From JALYJG01 sp033763555 (GTDB lineage: Bacteria > Pseudomonadota > Alphaproteobacteria > UBA9219), in assembly GCA_033763555.1 (NCBI GenBank), contig JANRKK010000021.1, positions 1 to 64,000 on the forward strand: DNA of 64,000 nucleotides, written 5' to 3'. A program made the translations under genes and the position numbers. Below, piece after piece: positions 1 through 8,798 of the stretch (within the stretch, counting starts at the first letter, position 1; the number at the start of each line of letters is the position of its first letter). The notes below the pieces were generated by a model. The model searched no databases and had not been told where the DNA came from. It was given only the letters and a program-made list of their open reading frames with translations.

Positions 1-72
1 CTGCTTGCGGACAATGCGCATCAGTTCATCAAAACTTTCCGGAAAATCCGGGGATTTAATGGCTTTAGACAT
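1..72 (-). CDS. Unknown protein, 5' end only (runs off the window)
   Basis: Only the first 24 codons are present, beginning MSKAIKSPDFPESFDELM. The ATG at 72 is preceded by a good ribosome binding site (GAGGAG on the minus strand, about 10 nt upstream). The fragment is too short to assign a family. It lies downstream of the XRE regulator in the same direction, but with a 101-nt AT-rich gap that seems to hold its own promoter. Confidence 0.5.
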   Translation of the reverse strand, partial: MSKAIKSPDFPESFDELMRIVRKQ

Positions 73-100
73 GAATAAATCTCCTCATATAAAATCAATT

Positions 101-133
101 TGTATGATGTTTTATACATAAAAAATGATACAA
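101..133 (-). promoter_or_regulatory. AT-rich promoter region with repeated TGTAT/ATACA half-sites
   Basis: TGTAT at 101-105 faces ATACA at 114-118 and again at 128-132, making inverted repeats just upstream of the minus-strand gene that starts at 72. The spacing suits a dimeric regulator binding over the promoter. The neighbouring XRE protein is a candidate, by inference only. Confidence 0.3.
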
Positions 134-173
134 AAGCAACAGTATTATTATTTTCACATTCAATATCAATAAG

Positions 174-914
174 TTAGACTATTTTGCGTTTGAGAATTTT
201 CTCAAGCTCCGCACGCATTTGCCCGCCACGTTTCATCGACCAGGGCTGGCGCGTGTCGGGAGCTTTCAATTTGCTGATGCCGGGAGGAACGGTAGCGCTC
301 TTCCATGTGATGTTGAACTGATCACGGAACGTGGCCGCGACCGATGGATTGCGCATGATAACAAGTTTCGGCGCGGGTTCCCAAAAAAGAAACGATGTGC
401 TGTCACCATACACGATATGCAGCACTTTCGCGAAAATCGAAGAACTTGCCCAGCGGTAAAAGGACGGATGACCGGCGAAGAAATAATCGCCTTCGCGCAT
501 CAGAAGACGTTCCGTAATTCCGGCTTTGTGACAACGGCGAAAATAATTATCCATAATGCTGGAATCGATATTCGAAAATTTCCGCTCATCGATGCCGTTG
601 AAAAGAACTTCGCCACCCTTTTCTTTCAGTTGATCTGTAATGTCTTCAAGAAATTTTTCGACGCTGTGCGGCCCTTCGATTTTGATGACATCCAGCCGTT
701 CGCTGCGCAACTTGATGCCATGATCGGGAAGAAATTCGATGCCTCGTGCTTCCAGCACCGCTTGAATCGCGCGCAGGGTTTCGGTGCGCGGGGCAACCAC
801 GGCCCGCTCCAGCGTATTCAATGTGCGCATCGAAATACCGGCCAGTTTGGCCAGTTCCTGTTGATTCAAGTCGAGCAGGGCTCGTGCGGCACGGATTTGT
901 TCAATGCTGATCAT
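174..914 (-). CDS. XRE-family HTH regulator with C-terminal sensor-like domain (paralogue of 42882-43535)
   Basis: 246 residues. The first ~65 form a helix-turn-helix of the XRE type (MISIEQIRAARALLDLNQQE, then LAKLAGISMRTLNTLER), ending in the 'ARGIEFLPDHG' segment typical of alphaproteobacterial XRE proteins. Residues ~80-200 resemble the PLD-like sensor domain that follows winged helices in TrmB-type regulators (GGEVLFNGIDERKF ... LHIVYGDSTSFLFWEP). The reading frame stays open upstream for a further 163 codons, but that part overlaps tsaD on the other strand; the ATG at 914 matches the N-terminus of the paralogue, so I start there. The tail after ~residue 205 is basic and absent from the paralogue. 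Ligand and target genes are unknown. Confidence 0.85.
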   Translation of the reverse strand: MISIEQIRAARALLDLNQQELAKLAGISMRTLNTLERAVVAPRTETLRAIQAVLEARGIEFLPDHGIKLRSERLDVIKIEGPHSVEKFLEDITDQLKEKGGEVLFNGIDERKFSNIDSSIMDNYFRRCHKAGITERLLMREGDYFFAGHPSFYRWASSSIFAKVLHIVYGDSTSFLFWEPAPKLVIMRNPSVAATFRDQFNITWKSATVPPGISKLKAPDTRQPWSMKRGGQMRAELEKILKRKIV

Positions 915-989
915 AGGAAATTGACGAAAACCTGTGTTATGACCAATTGAGACTAGCGGGTTTTGGTTTTTCTGTCTTGCGGGTTTTGC

Positions 990-2042
990 GTGGTTGTTCT
1001 CGGCCTTGAAACCAGTTGCGATGAGACGTCGGTCGGCATTGTCGATGCCGGGCGGCGGATTCGCGCGCATGTTCTGGTGTCGCAACTGGCTGAGCATAAG
1101 CCCTATGGCGGCGTGGTGCCGGAGATTGCGGCGCGCGCGCATCTCGATCATCTTGATGGCATGGTCGAGCGCGCTTTGGATGAGGCAGGGCTTAGACTGA
1201 AAGATATGTCCGGCATTGCCGCGACTTCGGGCCCCGGCCTGATCGGCGGCGTCATGGTCGGCGCGATGACAGGCAAAGCCATCGCCGCCGTGCGCGGGCT
1301 GCCTTTCATCGCTGTCAATCATCTCGAGGCGCATGCACTCAGCCCGCGCCTCTCGGACAATGTGGAATTTCCCTATCTGCTGCTGCTGGTCTCGGGCGGG
1401 CATTGCCAGTTGCTGCTGGTGCGGGGTGTCGGCGACTATCGCTGTCTCGGCAGCACAATTGATGATGCGGCGGGTGAATGTTTCGACAAGGGGGCCAAGC
1501 TGCTCGGCCTCGGCTATCCCGGCGGACCACTGATCGAACGCGCTGCAGCCAAAGGCAACCCCAAGGCTTTCGACCTGCCGCGTCCGCTGACAGGCCGCGC
1601 CGGGTGCGATTTTTCTTTCTCAGGCTTAAAGACGGCGCTGCGCCAGCTGGTGCATGCGGAAAAACCAGGCGACGCTTTTGTCGCCGATGCGGCGGCGAGT
1701 TTACAGGCGGCGATCGCCGATATTCTGGCGGATCGTACCCAGAATGCGCTGGAGCTTTTGCAGGAAGAGGGCGAAAAAATCACCGCGCTGGTAGCAGCGG
1801 GCGGTGTGGCGGCCAATCAGGCCATTCGCGGGCGTTTGACGGCGCTGGCGGCCCGGCACGGCCTGTCTTTCATCGCGCCGCCGATGGAGCTTTGCACCGA
1901 CAATGGCGCGATGGTCGCCTGGGCAGGGCTGGAGAGGCTGCGTCTCGGCCTGACGGACGGCCTCGACACCGCCGCGCGGCCCAGATGGCCGTTGGATGAG
2001 AAACGCGAGCCCGCCCTTGCGAATAAGCGCAGAACGGGTTAG
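990..2042 (+). CDS. tsaD: tRNA N6-adenosine threonylcarbamoyltransferase TsaD
   Basis: Transfers the threonylcarbamoyl group to A37 of ANN-decoding tRNAs, working with TsaB and TsaE (TsaC makes the TC-AMP donor). The family opening VVLGLETSCDETSVG, the metal-binding NHLEAHALSP histidines and DDAAGECFDKGAKLLGLGYP are all present. The frame is open from a TTG at 963, but the GTG at 990 gives the canonical N-terminus and a normal length of 350 residues. It is followed 8 nt later by gpsA. In many alphaproteobacteria tsaD-gpsA diverges from hemC; here hemC is 37 kb away. Confidence 0.95.
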   Translation: MVVLGLETSCDETSVGIVDAGRRIRAHVLVSQLAEHKPYGGVVPEIAARAHLDHLDGMVERALDEAGLRLKDMSGIAATSGPGLIGGVMVGAMTGKAIAAVRGLPFIAVNHLEAHALSPRLSDNVEFPYLLLLVSGGHCQLLLVRGVGDYRCLGSTIDDAAGECFDKGAKLLGLGYPGGPLIERAAAKGNPKAFDLPRPLTGRAGCDFSFSGLKTALRQLVHAEKPGDAFVADAAASLQAAIADILADRTQNALELLQEEGEKITALVAAGGVAANQAIRGRLTALAARHGLSFIAPPMELCTDNGAMVAWAGLERLRLGLTDGLDTAARPRWPLDEKREPALANKRRTG

Positions 2043-2050
2043 CGAAGATC

Positions 2051-3058
2051 ATGGCTCAGTCTTTCAATCATATCGGTGTTATCGGCTGCGGCGCGTGGGG
2101 AACGGCGCTGGCGATGGCCTTATTGCGCGGCGTGCGGCAGGTGACGCTTTGGGCGCATGCGCCGGAGGTAGCGGACTCCCTCAACGCCAAGCGCGAGAAT
2201 ATCCAGTATTTGCCGGGCATTGCGCTCGACCCCAATCTGAAAGTGACATCCGATTTAAATGCACTTGCGGGCTGCGAAGCCTGGCTTCTGGCGACGCCCG
2301 CGCAACATGTACGCGCCATTTGCAAGCAGCTTGCGAAAACAGCGCCCGCCAGCGTTGCTCCCGTCATTCTGGCCGCCAAGGGGATTGAGCAGAATACGTC
2401 CGCGCTGCTCAGCGAGGTTGTTGCCGCCGAACTGCCGAAAAATCCGGTGGCGGTTTTGTCCGGCCCCAGTTTTGCCATCGAAGTGGCGCAAGGCAAGCCT
2501 GCCGCGCTGACTCTGGCGGTAAAAGATAAGGCGTTGGGCGAAAATCTGGTGCGTTCGCTGGTGACACCTGCGCTACGCCTCTACGGCACGGACGATATTG
2601 TCGGCGCGCAGATCGGCGGCGCAGTGAAGAATGTTCTGGCCGTCGCCTGCGGCATCGTTGCGGGCCGCAAGCTGGGTGAAAATGCGCGCGCCGCCATCAT
2701 CACGCGCGGCCTGGCTGAGATGATGCGACTCGGTCTTGCGCTCGGCGGGCGCAGCGAAACCATGATGGGCCTGTCGGGCCTTGGCGACCTTGTGCTCACC
2801 TGCTCCAGCGCGCAGTCGCGCAATACGTCGCTTGGTATGGCGTTGGGCGAAGGCAAGACGTTGGCGGATATTCTGGCCTCGCGTTCCAGCGTGACCGAAG
2901 GCGTTACCACGGCTGCTGCGGCGCAAGCGCTGGCAAAAAAACATAATGTGGATATGCCGATTGTCGCGGCGGTGGATGCCATCCTCAACCGCAAGGCGGA
3001 TATTGAAACGACAATTGCCGAATTGCTGGCGCGGCCGCTTAAGTCCGAGACGGCGTAG
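2051..3058 (+). CDS. gpsA: Glycerol-3-phosphate dehydrogenase [NAD(P)+]
   Basis: Reduces dihydroxyacetone phosphate to sn-glycerol-3-phosphate for phospholipid synthesis in the cytoplasm. The 335-residue protein has the Rossmann GxGxxG at its N-terminus (IGVIGCGAWGTALAMA), LSGPSFAIEVAQG in the middle, and the catalytic-lysine helix GGAVKNVLAVACGI followed by ITRGLAEMMRLG. Length is normal. It probably forms an operon with tsaD (8-nt gap). Its last 20 nt overlap the convergent O-antigen ligase gene. Confidence 0.96.
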   Translation: MAQSFNHIGVIGCGAWGTALAMALLRGVRQVTLWAHAPEVADSLNAKRENIQYLPGIALDPNLKVTSDLNALAGCEAWLLATPAQHVRAICKQLAKTAPASVAPVILAAKGIEQNTSALLSEVVAAELPKNPVAVLSGPSFAIEVAQGKPAALTLAVKDKALGENLVRSLVTPALRLYGTDDIVGAQIGGAVKNVLAVACGIVAGRKLGENARAAIITRGLAEMMRLGLALGGRSETMMGLSGLGDLVLTCSSAQSRNTSLGMALGEGKTLADILASRSSVTEGVTTAAAAQALAKKHNVDMPIVAAVDAILNRKADIETTIAELLARPLKSETA

Positions 3059-4211
3059 TTTTCGCCAGCAACGCGAACGCTAATCCTGTCAGGGCAAAGC
3101 AGGCGAACAGCGAATCCGTCCATAAATTATAGGCTGTCATGGAAAGGCACAGAGCGGCCACCCACGCGCCGATGGCAAAGGGCGCGATATCGGCAGGCAG
3201 GCGGCTTGCTTTGCGCAGGAGCAGCAGCGCGAAAGCAATCCCAAGCGCGACGCCTGGCAATCCCAATTCGACCCACAATTGAACGATCGCATTATGCGCA
3301 TGCGCCGCCGGAACGATGGTGAAGACATACTGCGTGCCGTGCGGCTCCTGAAATGGCAGGGATGATGCCGTGCCAAGCCCCCAGCCGAGCCATGGTTTTT
3401 CCATGATGCGGTAGGACATGTAATCCCAGATTTCCATCCGCGCGCGCCAGGAATCCGGAAAGCGCGGCAAAAGATTTTCATATTTCAGGAAAAATTGCTG
3501 GGCAGCGAAAGGCCAGCCGATGGCGAGGAAAGGCAGCAGCGCCAGTCCGCGCCGTGCCAGAACGGGCCAGACCTGTGCGATGATGATCGCGGGCAGTGCC
3601 AGCATCAGCGCCAGCTTGGCCGAACGCGATTCCGTCAGGCTGGCAGGGATGAGAAGGGCACAAAGAAAAGGCAGGAGCAGCCAGCGGCGCTCCGACCGCC
3701 ACAGAAAGCCCATCGTCGGGAATGCCAGAATGATAAGGTAGGAAAGACCGCGATTATATTGTGTCAGACGCCCCATCGGGTCGCGCGCATGTAAAAGCGG
3801 GCCTTTCAGATAAAGCTCCACACTGAGTGTAAGCGCACCTGCAACCATGGCGGCTAGCAGCGTGGTAAAAAATTTCGGATGCGATGCATATGTTTGCAGA
3901 CGTGGAGCGCTGAGCAAAATCAGCGGCAGGAAAATCGTCGCCAGACGCAACTCCATTTCCCAGGATATATCCGGGCGGAAGGACTGGAAATTCAGGATAC
4001 CCATGATGGCGAGTGCTGACAGGGCCAGTATGGTCAGATCGCGCTGCGGCCCTGAAATTCTTTTGTCCAGAATGGCTGTGGCGATGAAGAGAATAACTGC
4101 GCCGCCAATGCCGAGGCTGGCCCACATTCCGCCATGAAAAGCGCCGATGGTGGTGGCAAGAATAAAAAGCAGAAGAGTGAAAGAGGGAAGAAGGCGCGCC
4201 AGAGCAGCCAT
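3039..4211 (-). CDS. O-antigen ligase / Wzy_C family membrane protein
   Basis: 390 residues with about ten hydrophobic segments, an inner-membrane protein. The hallmark is the periplasmic-loop region with GWGLGTASSLP and, further on, AHAHNAIVQLWVELGLPG, typical of O-antigen ligases and polymerases that act on undecaprenyl-linked glycans. I cannot tell a ligase (WaaL) from a polymerase (Wzy) by sequence alone. It is the last gene of a minus-strand cluster with two glycosyltransferases (5-nt gap to the GT25 gene) and overlaps gpsA tail-to-tail by 20 nt. Confidence 0.88.
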   Translation of the reverse strand: MAALARLLPSFTLLLFILATTIGAFHGGMWASLGIGGAVILFIATAILDKRISGPQRDLTILALSALAIMGILNFQSFRPDISWEMELRLATIFLPLILLSAPRLQTYASHPKFFTTLLAAMVAGALTLSVELYLKGPLLHARDPMGRLTQYNRGLSYLIILAFPTMGFLWRSERRWLLLPFLCALLIPASLTESRSAKLALMLALPAIIIAQVWPVLARRGLALLPFLAIGWPFAAQQFFLKYENLLPRFPDSWRARMEIWDYMSYRIMEKPWLGWGLGTASSLPFQEPHGTQYVFTIVPAAHAHNAIVQLWVELGLPGVALGIAFALLLLRKASRLPADIAPFAIGAWVAALCLSMTAYNLWTDSLFACFALTGLAFALLAKTTPSRT

Positions 4212-4216
4212 GGCGT

Positions 4217-4996
4217 TTACGAACCCTTTCCCTGCCGTACATAGGCCGGGAAGGTAATGCGCTTGAAGATGCTGTCATAGCTGCGCGTCAGGAAGCGTTG
4301 CCATTTCCAGTACAGCCTGTCGGCGTCGGGATAGCGCTTGCGTTCTTTTGGCTTGTCGTGGCTGCGCGTTTCATCGAGATAGGAATGACCTTCATCGGCG
4401 TGGAAAACGACAGGCGTTTCCAACCCGTACAGATTGATGCCATTCGCCCAGGTGCGGTGCATTTCCTTGTCCACCATATGGTTGAAAGGCGGCATGACCG
4501 ACAGGAATTTTTCCGCGCCCTCGCGCGTGATGACATAGCCCTGTGCGTTGATGTGCGAATAGCCGATGCGCCCCAGGGCAAAGCCGGGCAGCAGCGGACG
4601 GCAGATGACAAATGTTTCCTTCTTCTTGAAAGTGCGGTGCAGATCGATGATGTCGAAAGGCGCGGCCAGATTTTCGATAGCCTGCAGCACGCGCGGGAAG
4701 TCAGGCGACAGGGCCGCATCATCTTCGATGATCACGCCCATGCGTTCGCCGCTGTCGCGAATGATCTGCATAGCGCGGCAATGGCTAATGCAGCAGCCGA
4801 TTTCGTTGTTGGACAGAGGGTAAGGCGTGATGCGCTTGCGCCCTTCATGGTCGACTAGCGCCAGATCGGCTTCGGTCAGTTTTTGCCCGTCCGTGGCTTC
4901 CAGAATTTCAAAGGGAACGCCAAGTTCCTGAAAACGCGCCGTCATTTTCTGGCGGCGTTCCGGCGCACGGGCGAGGCTGATCAGAATAACGCGCAT
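4217..4996 (-). CDS. Glycosyltransferase family 25 (LPS/lipooligosaccharide type)
   Basis: 259 residues. The N-terminus MRVILISLARAPERRQKM and the segments LSNNEIGCCISHCRAMQ and MGVIIEDDAALSPDF are the conserved signature of GT25 enzymes, which add hexoses to lipooligosaccharide or to collagen-like acceptors. The EDD motif is the expected metal/nucleotide-sugar site. There is no signal peptide, so it should act on the cytoplasmic face of the inner membrane. It lies between a GT4 enzyme and the O-antigen ligase, which supports a role in surface glycan assembly. Donor and acceptor are unknown. Confidence 0.9.
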   Translation of the reverse strand: MRVILISLARAPERRQKMTARFQELGVPFEILEATDGQKLTEADLALVDHEGRKRITPYPLSNNEIGCCISHCRAMQIIRDSGERMGVIIEDDAALSPDFPRVLQAIENLAAPFDIIDLHRTFKKKETFVICRPLLPGFALGRIGYSHINAQGYVITREGAEKFLSVMPPFNHMVDKEMHRTWANGINLYGLETPVVFHADEGHSYLDETRSHDKPKERKRYPDADRLYWKWQRFLTRSYDSIFKRITFPAYVRQGKGS

Positions 4997-5005
4997 GGCT
5001 TGTAT

Positions 5006-6031
5006 CTACCGCCCCGCCAAATTCCGGTAAAGCTGAATCCATTGCTGGGTGACGGCTTCCGGCGTGTAGCTTTTGATATAGGCTGCATAGCCTTGCGCCA
5101 CGAGGCGGCGGCGCAGATCATCATCGCCCAGAATTTTTCGCATGGCTCCGGCAAGGGCGGGCGCATCGTCGATGGGCGTCAGCAATCCATTTTCGCCATC
5201 TTCCACATGCGCGGCGGGTCCGGCGCTGCGGCAGGCGACAAAGGGCGTTCCCGCCGCCCAGGCTTCGAGAATGACGGTGCCGAAGGGTTCATAACGCGAC
5301 GGCAACACGCAAATATCGGCGGCGCGCAGCAGGGCAGCACGGTCTGTGCGCCAGCCAAGGAAGCGCACGCGGTCGATGACACCTAGATCTTTCGCGAGCT
5401 TTTCCAGCTCTTTGCGGATAGGGCCTTCGCCAGCAAGCCACGCATAGGCGGCGGGCAGTTCGACAAGCGCTTGCAACAACGTATCGAGACCTTTTTTCGG
5501 ATGCAGGCGCGAAAGCGCCAAAAGCACTTTCGCATCTTTCGGCGTCGCCAGCGCCATGCGGTCGGCAGGCGGCATGGTGACGATGTCGGGAAATGTGGGA
5601 ATGAAATAGGCGTTTGCGAACGGCACGTTGTTTTTTACCATGTGCGCGACGATATCTTTCGTCACACCGACAAAATGCGAACAGCAGCGGAAATGTCTTG
5701 GATTGTAATAGCCACCGAACCAGCCGATGACAGGTTTTTTTGATCGCGGCGTCAGGCTTGCGGCGCGGCGCATCCAGCAATGAGTGACATCGGGTTTTTC
5801 GCGGGCCACCAGTCGGTGCATCAGAAATTTCTGCAGCGGCCGAAGCGGAATATCCAAAACCCAGGGCGCGAGGCGTAATCCGCCCCGTTTCAATTCTTCG
5901 TAGCGCGGCGCCTTGCGCGACATGACGATGCATTGATCGACACCCGCCTTGTGCAGGCTGACCATGACATCGGTCGCGTAAGTTTCGGCGCCGCCCAGGC
6001 CACGGCCCGCCATAATGTGAAGAATACGCAT
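5006..6031 (-). CDS. Glycosyltransferase family 4 / group 1
   Basis: 341 residues in a GT-B fold. The N-terminal glycine-rich loop MRILHIMAGRGLGGAETYA and the C-terminal donor-binding segment PSRYEPFGTVILEAWAAGTP are diagnostic for retaining GT4 enzymes of LPS or exopolysaccharide synthesis. It starts 33 nt after the end of the DotL-like gene and ends 9 nt before the GT25 gene, so all four minus-strand genes may be co-transcribed. The exact sugar is not predictable. Confidence 0.92.
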   Translation of the reverse strand: MRILHIMAGRGLGGAETYATDVMVSLHKAGVDQCIVMSRKAPRYEELKRGGLRLAPWVLDIPLRPLQKFLMHRLVAREKPDVTHCWMRRAASLTPRSKKPVIGWFGGYYNPRHFRCCSHFVGVTKDIVAHMVKNNVPFANAYFIPTFPDIVTMPPADRMALATPKDAKVLLALSRLHPKKGLDTLLQALVELPAAYAWLAGEGPIRKELEKLAKDLGVIDRVRFLGWRTDRAALLRAADICVLPSRYEPFGTVILEAWAAGTPFVACRSAGPAAHVEDGENGLLTPIDDAPALAGAMRKILGDDDLRRRLVAQGYAAYIKSYTPEAVTQQWIQLYRNLAGR

Positions 6032-6064
6032 GGGAAAACAGGTACCCCCGACAGGGGGTCGCTG

Positions 6065-8512
6065 TCACCTGTCTTCTGATTGACCCGTGAGGCCCTTGTT
6101 AAGCTTCTTGGCGGATTCTTCCAGCATGGCGGAAACATCATCCGGCAGCTTGGTGGCAAGAATATCCGTTGCATCCTCGCTGGCGCTGCGCGGCATGACC
6201 GTGCCCAGATCCGCTTCGGTGGCACTCAGGCTGCTGGTTGGTGCTTTGCCCGAGGATGAAGCAGCATAATCCGTTTCGGTGATGGCGAACTGGTCGCCTT
6301 CCAGCAGCGGCGGCAGATGCGCCCGCAGGCTGGCTTTTTCGGCGGGTGATATTTCAGGAATATTGGCCGGGATAACCCGCGCCTCAACAATGCCGCCATT
6401 TTCCGGTTTGGCATGCGCCGCGCTTTTACCGTTGGATGGTGCGGCCACGGGTGGTGTTTTCGCCGCGGGTTTTTCTGTGCCCGCGTCTTCGGCAGGTTTC
6501 GCCGCTGTTCCAGCCAGGCTCGCCAGCGCCATAATCCCGGTTTCGACAGGGCTACGCTTGACGGCATTGGCAACGGCAATGCCCTTGGCCATGGCCGCAA
6601 GTTCTGGCGTGGCGGTGACCGCCGCGCCTGCTCCCGCCGCCGTCCATTCAGGGTCTTTCAACCGCGCATTTAACTCATTCATCGCGCGTTCGCGCGCGGC
6701 GGTGGAGGAGGTTGTGCCCGGCACAGGCAGAAGACGATGAACGCGCAAAGCCTTTACGCGCTCCGGCACGGCGTGGAACATACGCGCCTGCACGGCCCAA
6801 TCGCCGAACAGAAGATGCGCCTCCCCTTCGCGCTGGCCGCGCAAATGGTCATAATCGACACGCTGACGGTTTTGGTAGGACGCGCCGCGTTCGTCATAGA
6901 ACGGCATGTTCATAAACAGGCTCGAAACCGTATTGGTCGGCGCGGTCATGCCCTTGGTTTCCATGACCCAGGATGTACCGCCATGGCGCTGGACGAATTC
7001 CTTGGTATCGGTCGGGTCTTCGATACGGCCCAGAATTTTCAAGTTACAGTTACCGACAATGGATTTGGCTTCCTGTTTCACGCGTTTTTCCATCGACGGC
7101 AAATCTTGCGACGCGAAAACCAGCGAGAAGCCGAGTGAACGGGCCTGCGCTGCCATCACGGCCATACCCTGCGCGGTATAGTAACCGACTTCGTCGAACA
7201 CGGTCATGAAAGACGATGCGGAATGGGTTTGCTTGCTGCCGATGGCGCTTTCCCACGAGCCTTCGACTGTGTTGCCGAGCGTGGCGCCCATCATTCCCTT
7301 CAGCGACGCGGCGACGATTTTTCCGAGGTTCGCGGCTTCGTCGCCGGATTTTTCCAGCGCCGGGATCAGCACGACGACAATGCGGCGGTTCAACACGATG
7401 TCGAGAACATCGATATCGGCTAACTGCGCCTTGAAGATGTAACCGTATTCGTCGGCGAGCGATTGCAGCGAGCGCGTAAACTGCATCGAGAGATAGCCGT
7501 GCTGCTGCCGTGCGACTTGCAAATCGTACATCGGCTGGTCGGGCGAGGGCGGGCGTTCATTGCCTTCATCGTCGAACGCTGCATCGACGAAACCTGGCAG
7601 CGTGTTGAGATAGCCTTGCAGGCCGTGAACAATACGTTCGGGCAGGTTAGGATCGCGCGACAGACGGATGATTGGCTGCAATTCAATATAATCGCGGACA
7701 ACGCCGACATCCAGCAGCAGGCCCTGCTTGTCGCGCTTGAAGGTAAGCGCAGGCATCAAGGCGAACATCAACGCGACGGCACGCTCTTTCCACATCGCGT
7801 TATCGCCGCCCGCATCAGGCATGAAGCTGGTGATCATGTTGGCGAGGTAGGAGGCGGAGCCGTTCGAGAATGGGTTCATGGTATTCGAGGTCGCGCCGTC
7901 GTCAGCGTTACCCGTCATGTAGTTCAGGACGAAAATATCGTCGTCGCGGCCAAAACGTCGCGCCATGGCATACAGCGATGCCCATAAATCCGTATCGGCT
8001 TTACCGTCGGTGTAGGAGAAACCGGAACCCCAGGCGAGGGCGTTGGCCACCATGGATTTCAGCCCTTCGGTTTTACCCGACCCGGTGGTGCCGAGATAAA
8101 GAATGTGCGTGCGCGCATCGGTGTTGGTCAGCCATAATTCCCGCCCGAAATTATCATCGGCGGCGTCGGACACATTCCCAATGAAAAGAATTCCATCAGA
8201 TTTGCCGCCTTTTGAACGGCCGGGCGGAGGATTATTTGGGTCGGCCATGTTGGCGTAACGCGGGAGCTTGAAGGGTAGGACGATTGGGCGCTTAATGCCC
8301 CAGCGGAAATACAAGCAGAGGAAAAGGAAGATCAGATCCGCATACCCGCCAATGGAAGCTGAAGCCAGGATGAAGGTTGCGCTCATGCCAAAAGCGCTCA
8401 TGGCGATAAAATCCGGTTTCCCGATCATTTCCATGAAAATGACGGAAACCGGGCGCACATCGCGCAACATGGTGCGCTGGGCTACGGTGTGTTTTGAAAG
8501 AAGAATAGGCAT
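6065..8512 (-). CDS. dotL: Type IV secretion coupling ATPase, DotL/IcmO-like
   Basis: 815 residues. Two N-terminal membrane segments (~36-70) precede a VirD4/TraD-type ATPase domain: Walker A GTTGSGKT at 141-148, after RELWLTNTDARTHILYL, and Walker B-like SFMTVFDEVGYY followed by FASQDLPSMEK. These features match DotL (IcmO), the coupling protein that recruits substrates to Dot/Icm type IVB systems; Legionella DotL is of similar length. Residues ~590-815 are Ala/Pro-rich and probably disordered. No other dot/icm or conjugation gene is in the window; instead it heads a polysaccharide cluster. The ATG at 8512 has only a weak RBS (GAAGAAAC). Confidence 0.82.
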   Translation of the reverse strand: MPILLSKHTVAQRTMLRDVRPVSVIFMEMIGKPDFIAMSAFGMSATFILASASIGGYADLIFLFLCLYFRWGIKRPIVLPFKLPRYANMADPNNPPPGRSKGGKSDGILFIGNVSDAADDNFGRELWLTNTDARTHILYLGTTGSGKTEGLKSMVANALAWGSGFSYTDGKADTDLWASLYAMARRFGRDDDIFVLNYMTGNADDGATSNTMNPFSNGSASYLANMITSFMPDAGGDNAMWKERAVALMFALMPALTFKRDKQGLLLDVGVVRDYIELQPIIRLSRDPNLPERIVHGLQGYLNTLPGFVDAAFDDEGNERPPSPDQPMYDLQVARQQHGYLSMQFTRSLQSLADEYGYIFKAQLADIDVLDIVLNRRIVVVLIPALEKSGDEAANLGKIVAASLKGMMGATLGNTVEGSWESAIGSKQTHSASSFMTVFDEVGYYTAQGMAVMAAQARSLGFSLVFASQDLPSMEKRVKQEAKSIVGNCNLKILGRIEDPTDTKEFVQRHGGTSWVMETKGMTAPTNTVSSLFMNMPFYDERGASYQNRQRVDYDHLRGQREGEAHLLFGDWAVQARMFHAVPERVKALRVHRLLPVPGTTSSTAARERAMNELNARLKDPEWTAAGAGAAVTATPELAAMAKGIAVANAVKRSPVETGIMALASLAGTAAKPAEDAGTEKPAAKTPPVAAPSNGKSAAHAKPENGGIVEARVIPANIPEISPAEKASLRAHLPPLLEGDQFAITETDYAASSSGKAPTSSLSATEADLGTVMPRSASEDATDILATKLPDDVSAMLEESAKKLNKGLTGQSEDR

Positions 8513-8652
8513 TGTTTCTTCGTTCCGGCATCCGCTGGGAAACAGTAGTCTGGAAAGCGCAGTTTAGCGGATTTTTCTTCAAAAGTCTTTACCGCTATGC
8601 GCGCGGCCATGCGCAAAAAGCCTGTTTTTCCGGCCTTCCTGCGCATTTCCGG

Positions 8653-8667
8653 TTAACGGAAAGTTAA
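8653..8667 (+). promoter_or_regulatory. CtrA-type box (TTAA-N7-TTAA) upstream of cckA
   Basis: The sequence TTAACGGAAAGTTAA is a perfect full CtrA consensus, 131 nt before the chosen cckA start, in a 286-nt gene-free interval shared with the divergent dotL-like gene. CckA is the kinase at the head of the CtrA phosphorelay, so this suggests feedback control. The rest of the interval (8513-8798) shows nothing else I can name. Confidence 0.55.
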
Positions 8668-8798
8668 TAGCGGCAGCCGTGCGGCTTGCGGTTTCCGGGA
8701 ATCGGAAATGATGCCACTTGTTTTATCTGTGGCGCGATCTTGTATCATGTTACAAGAATCCGCCCGATGAATTATCTTCCGCCGTCGCCAGCTTTGTC

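Noticed and set aside
219..950. Plus-strand open frame of 243 codons opposite the XRE gene
   Set aside because: Low-complexity translation without motif; the minus-strand frame is a clear HTH protein.
915..1403. Upstream extension of the XRE gene (409-residue open frame)
   Set aside because: The extra 163 codons are antisense to tsaD and unlike any regulator; the paralogue begins at the equivalent of 914.
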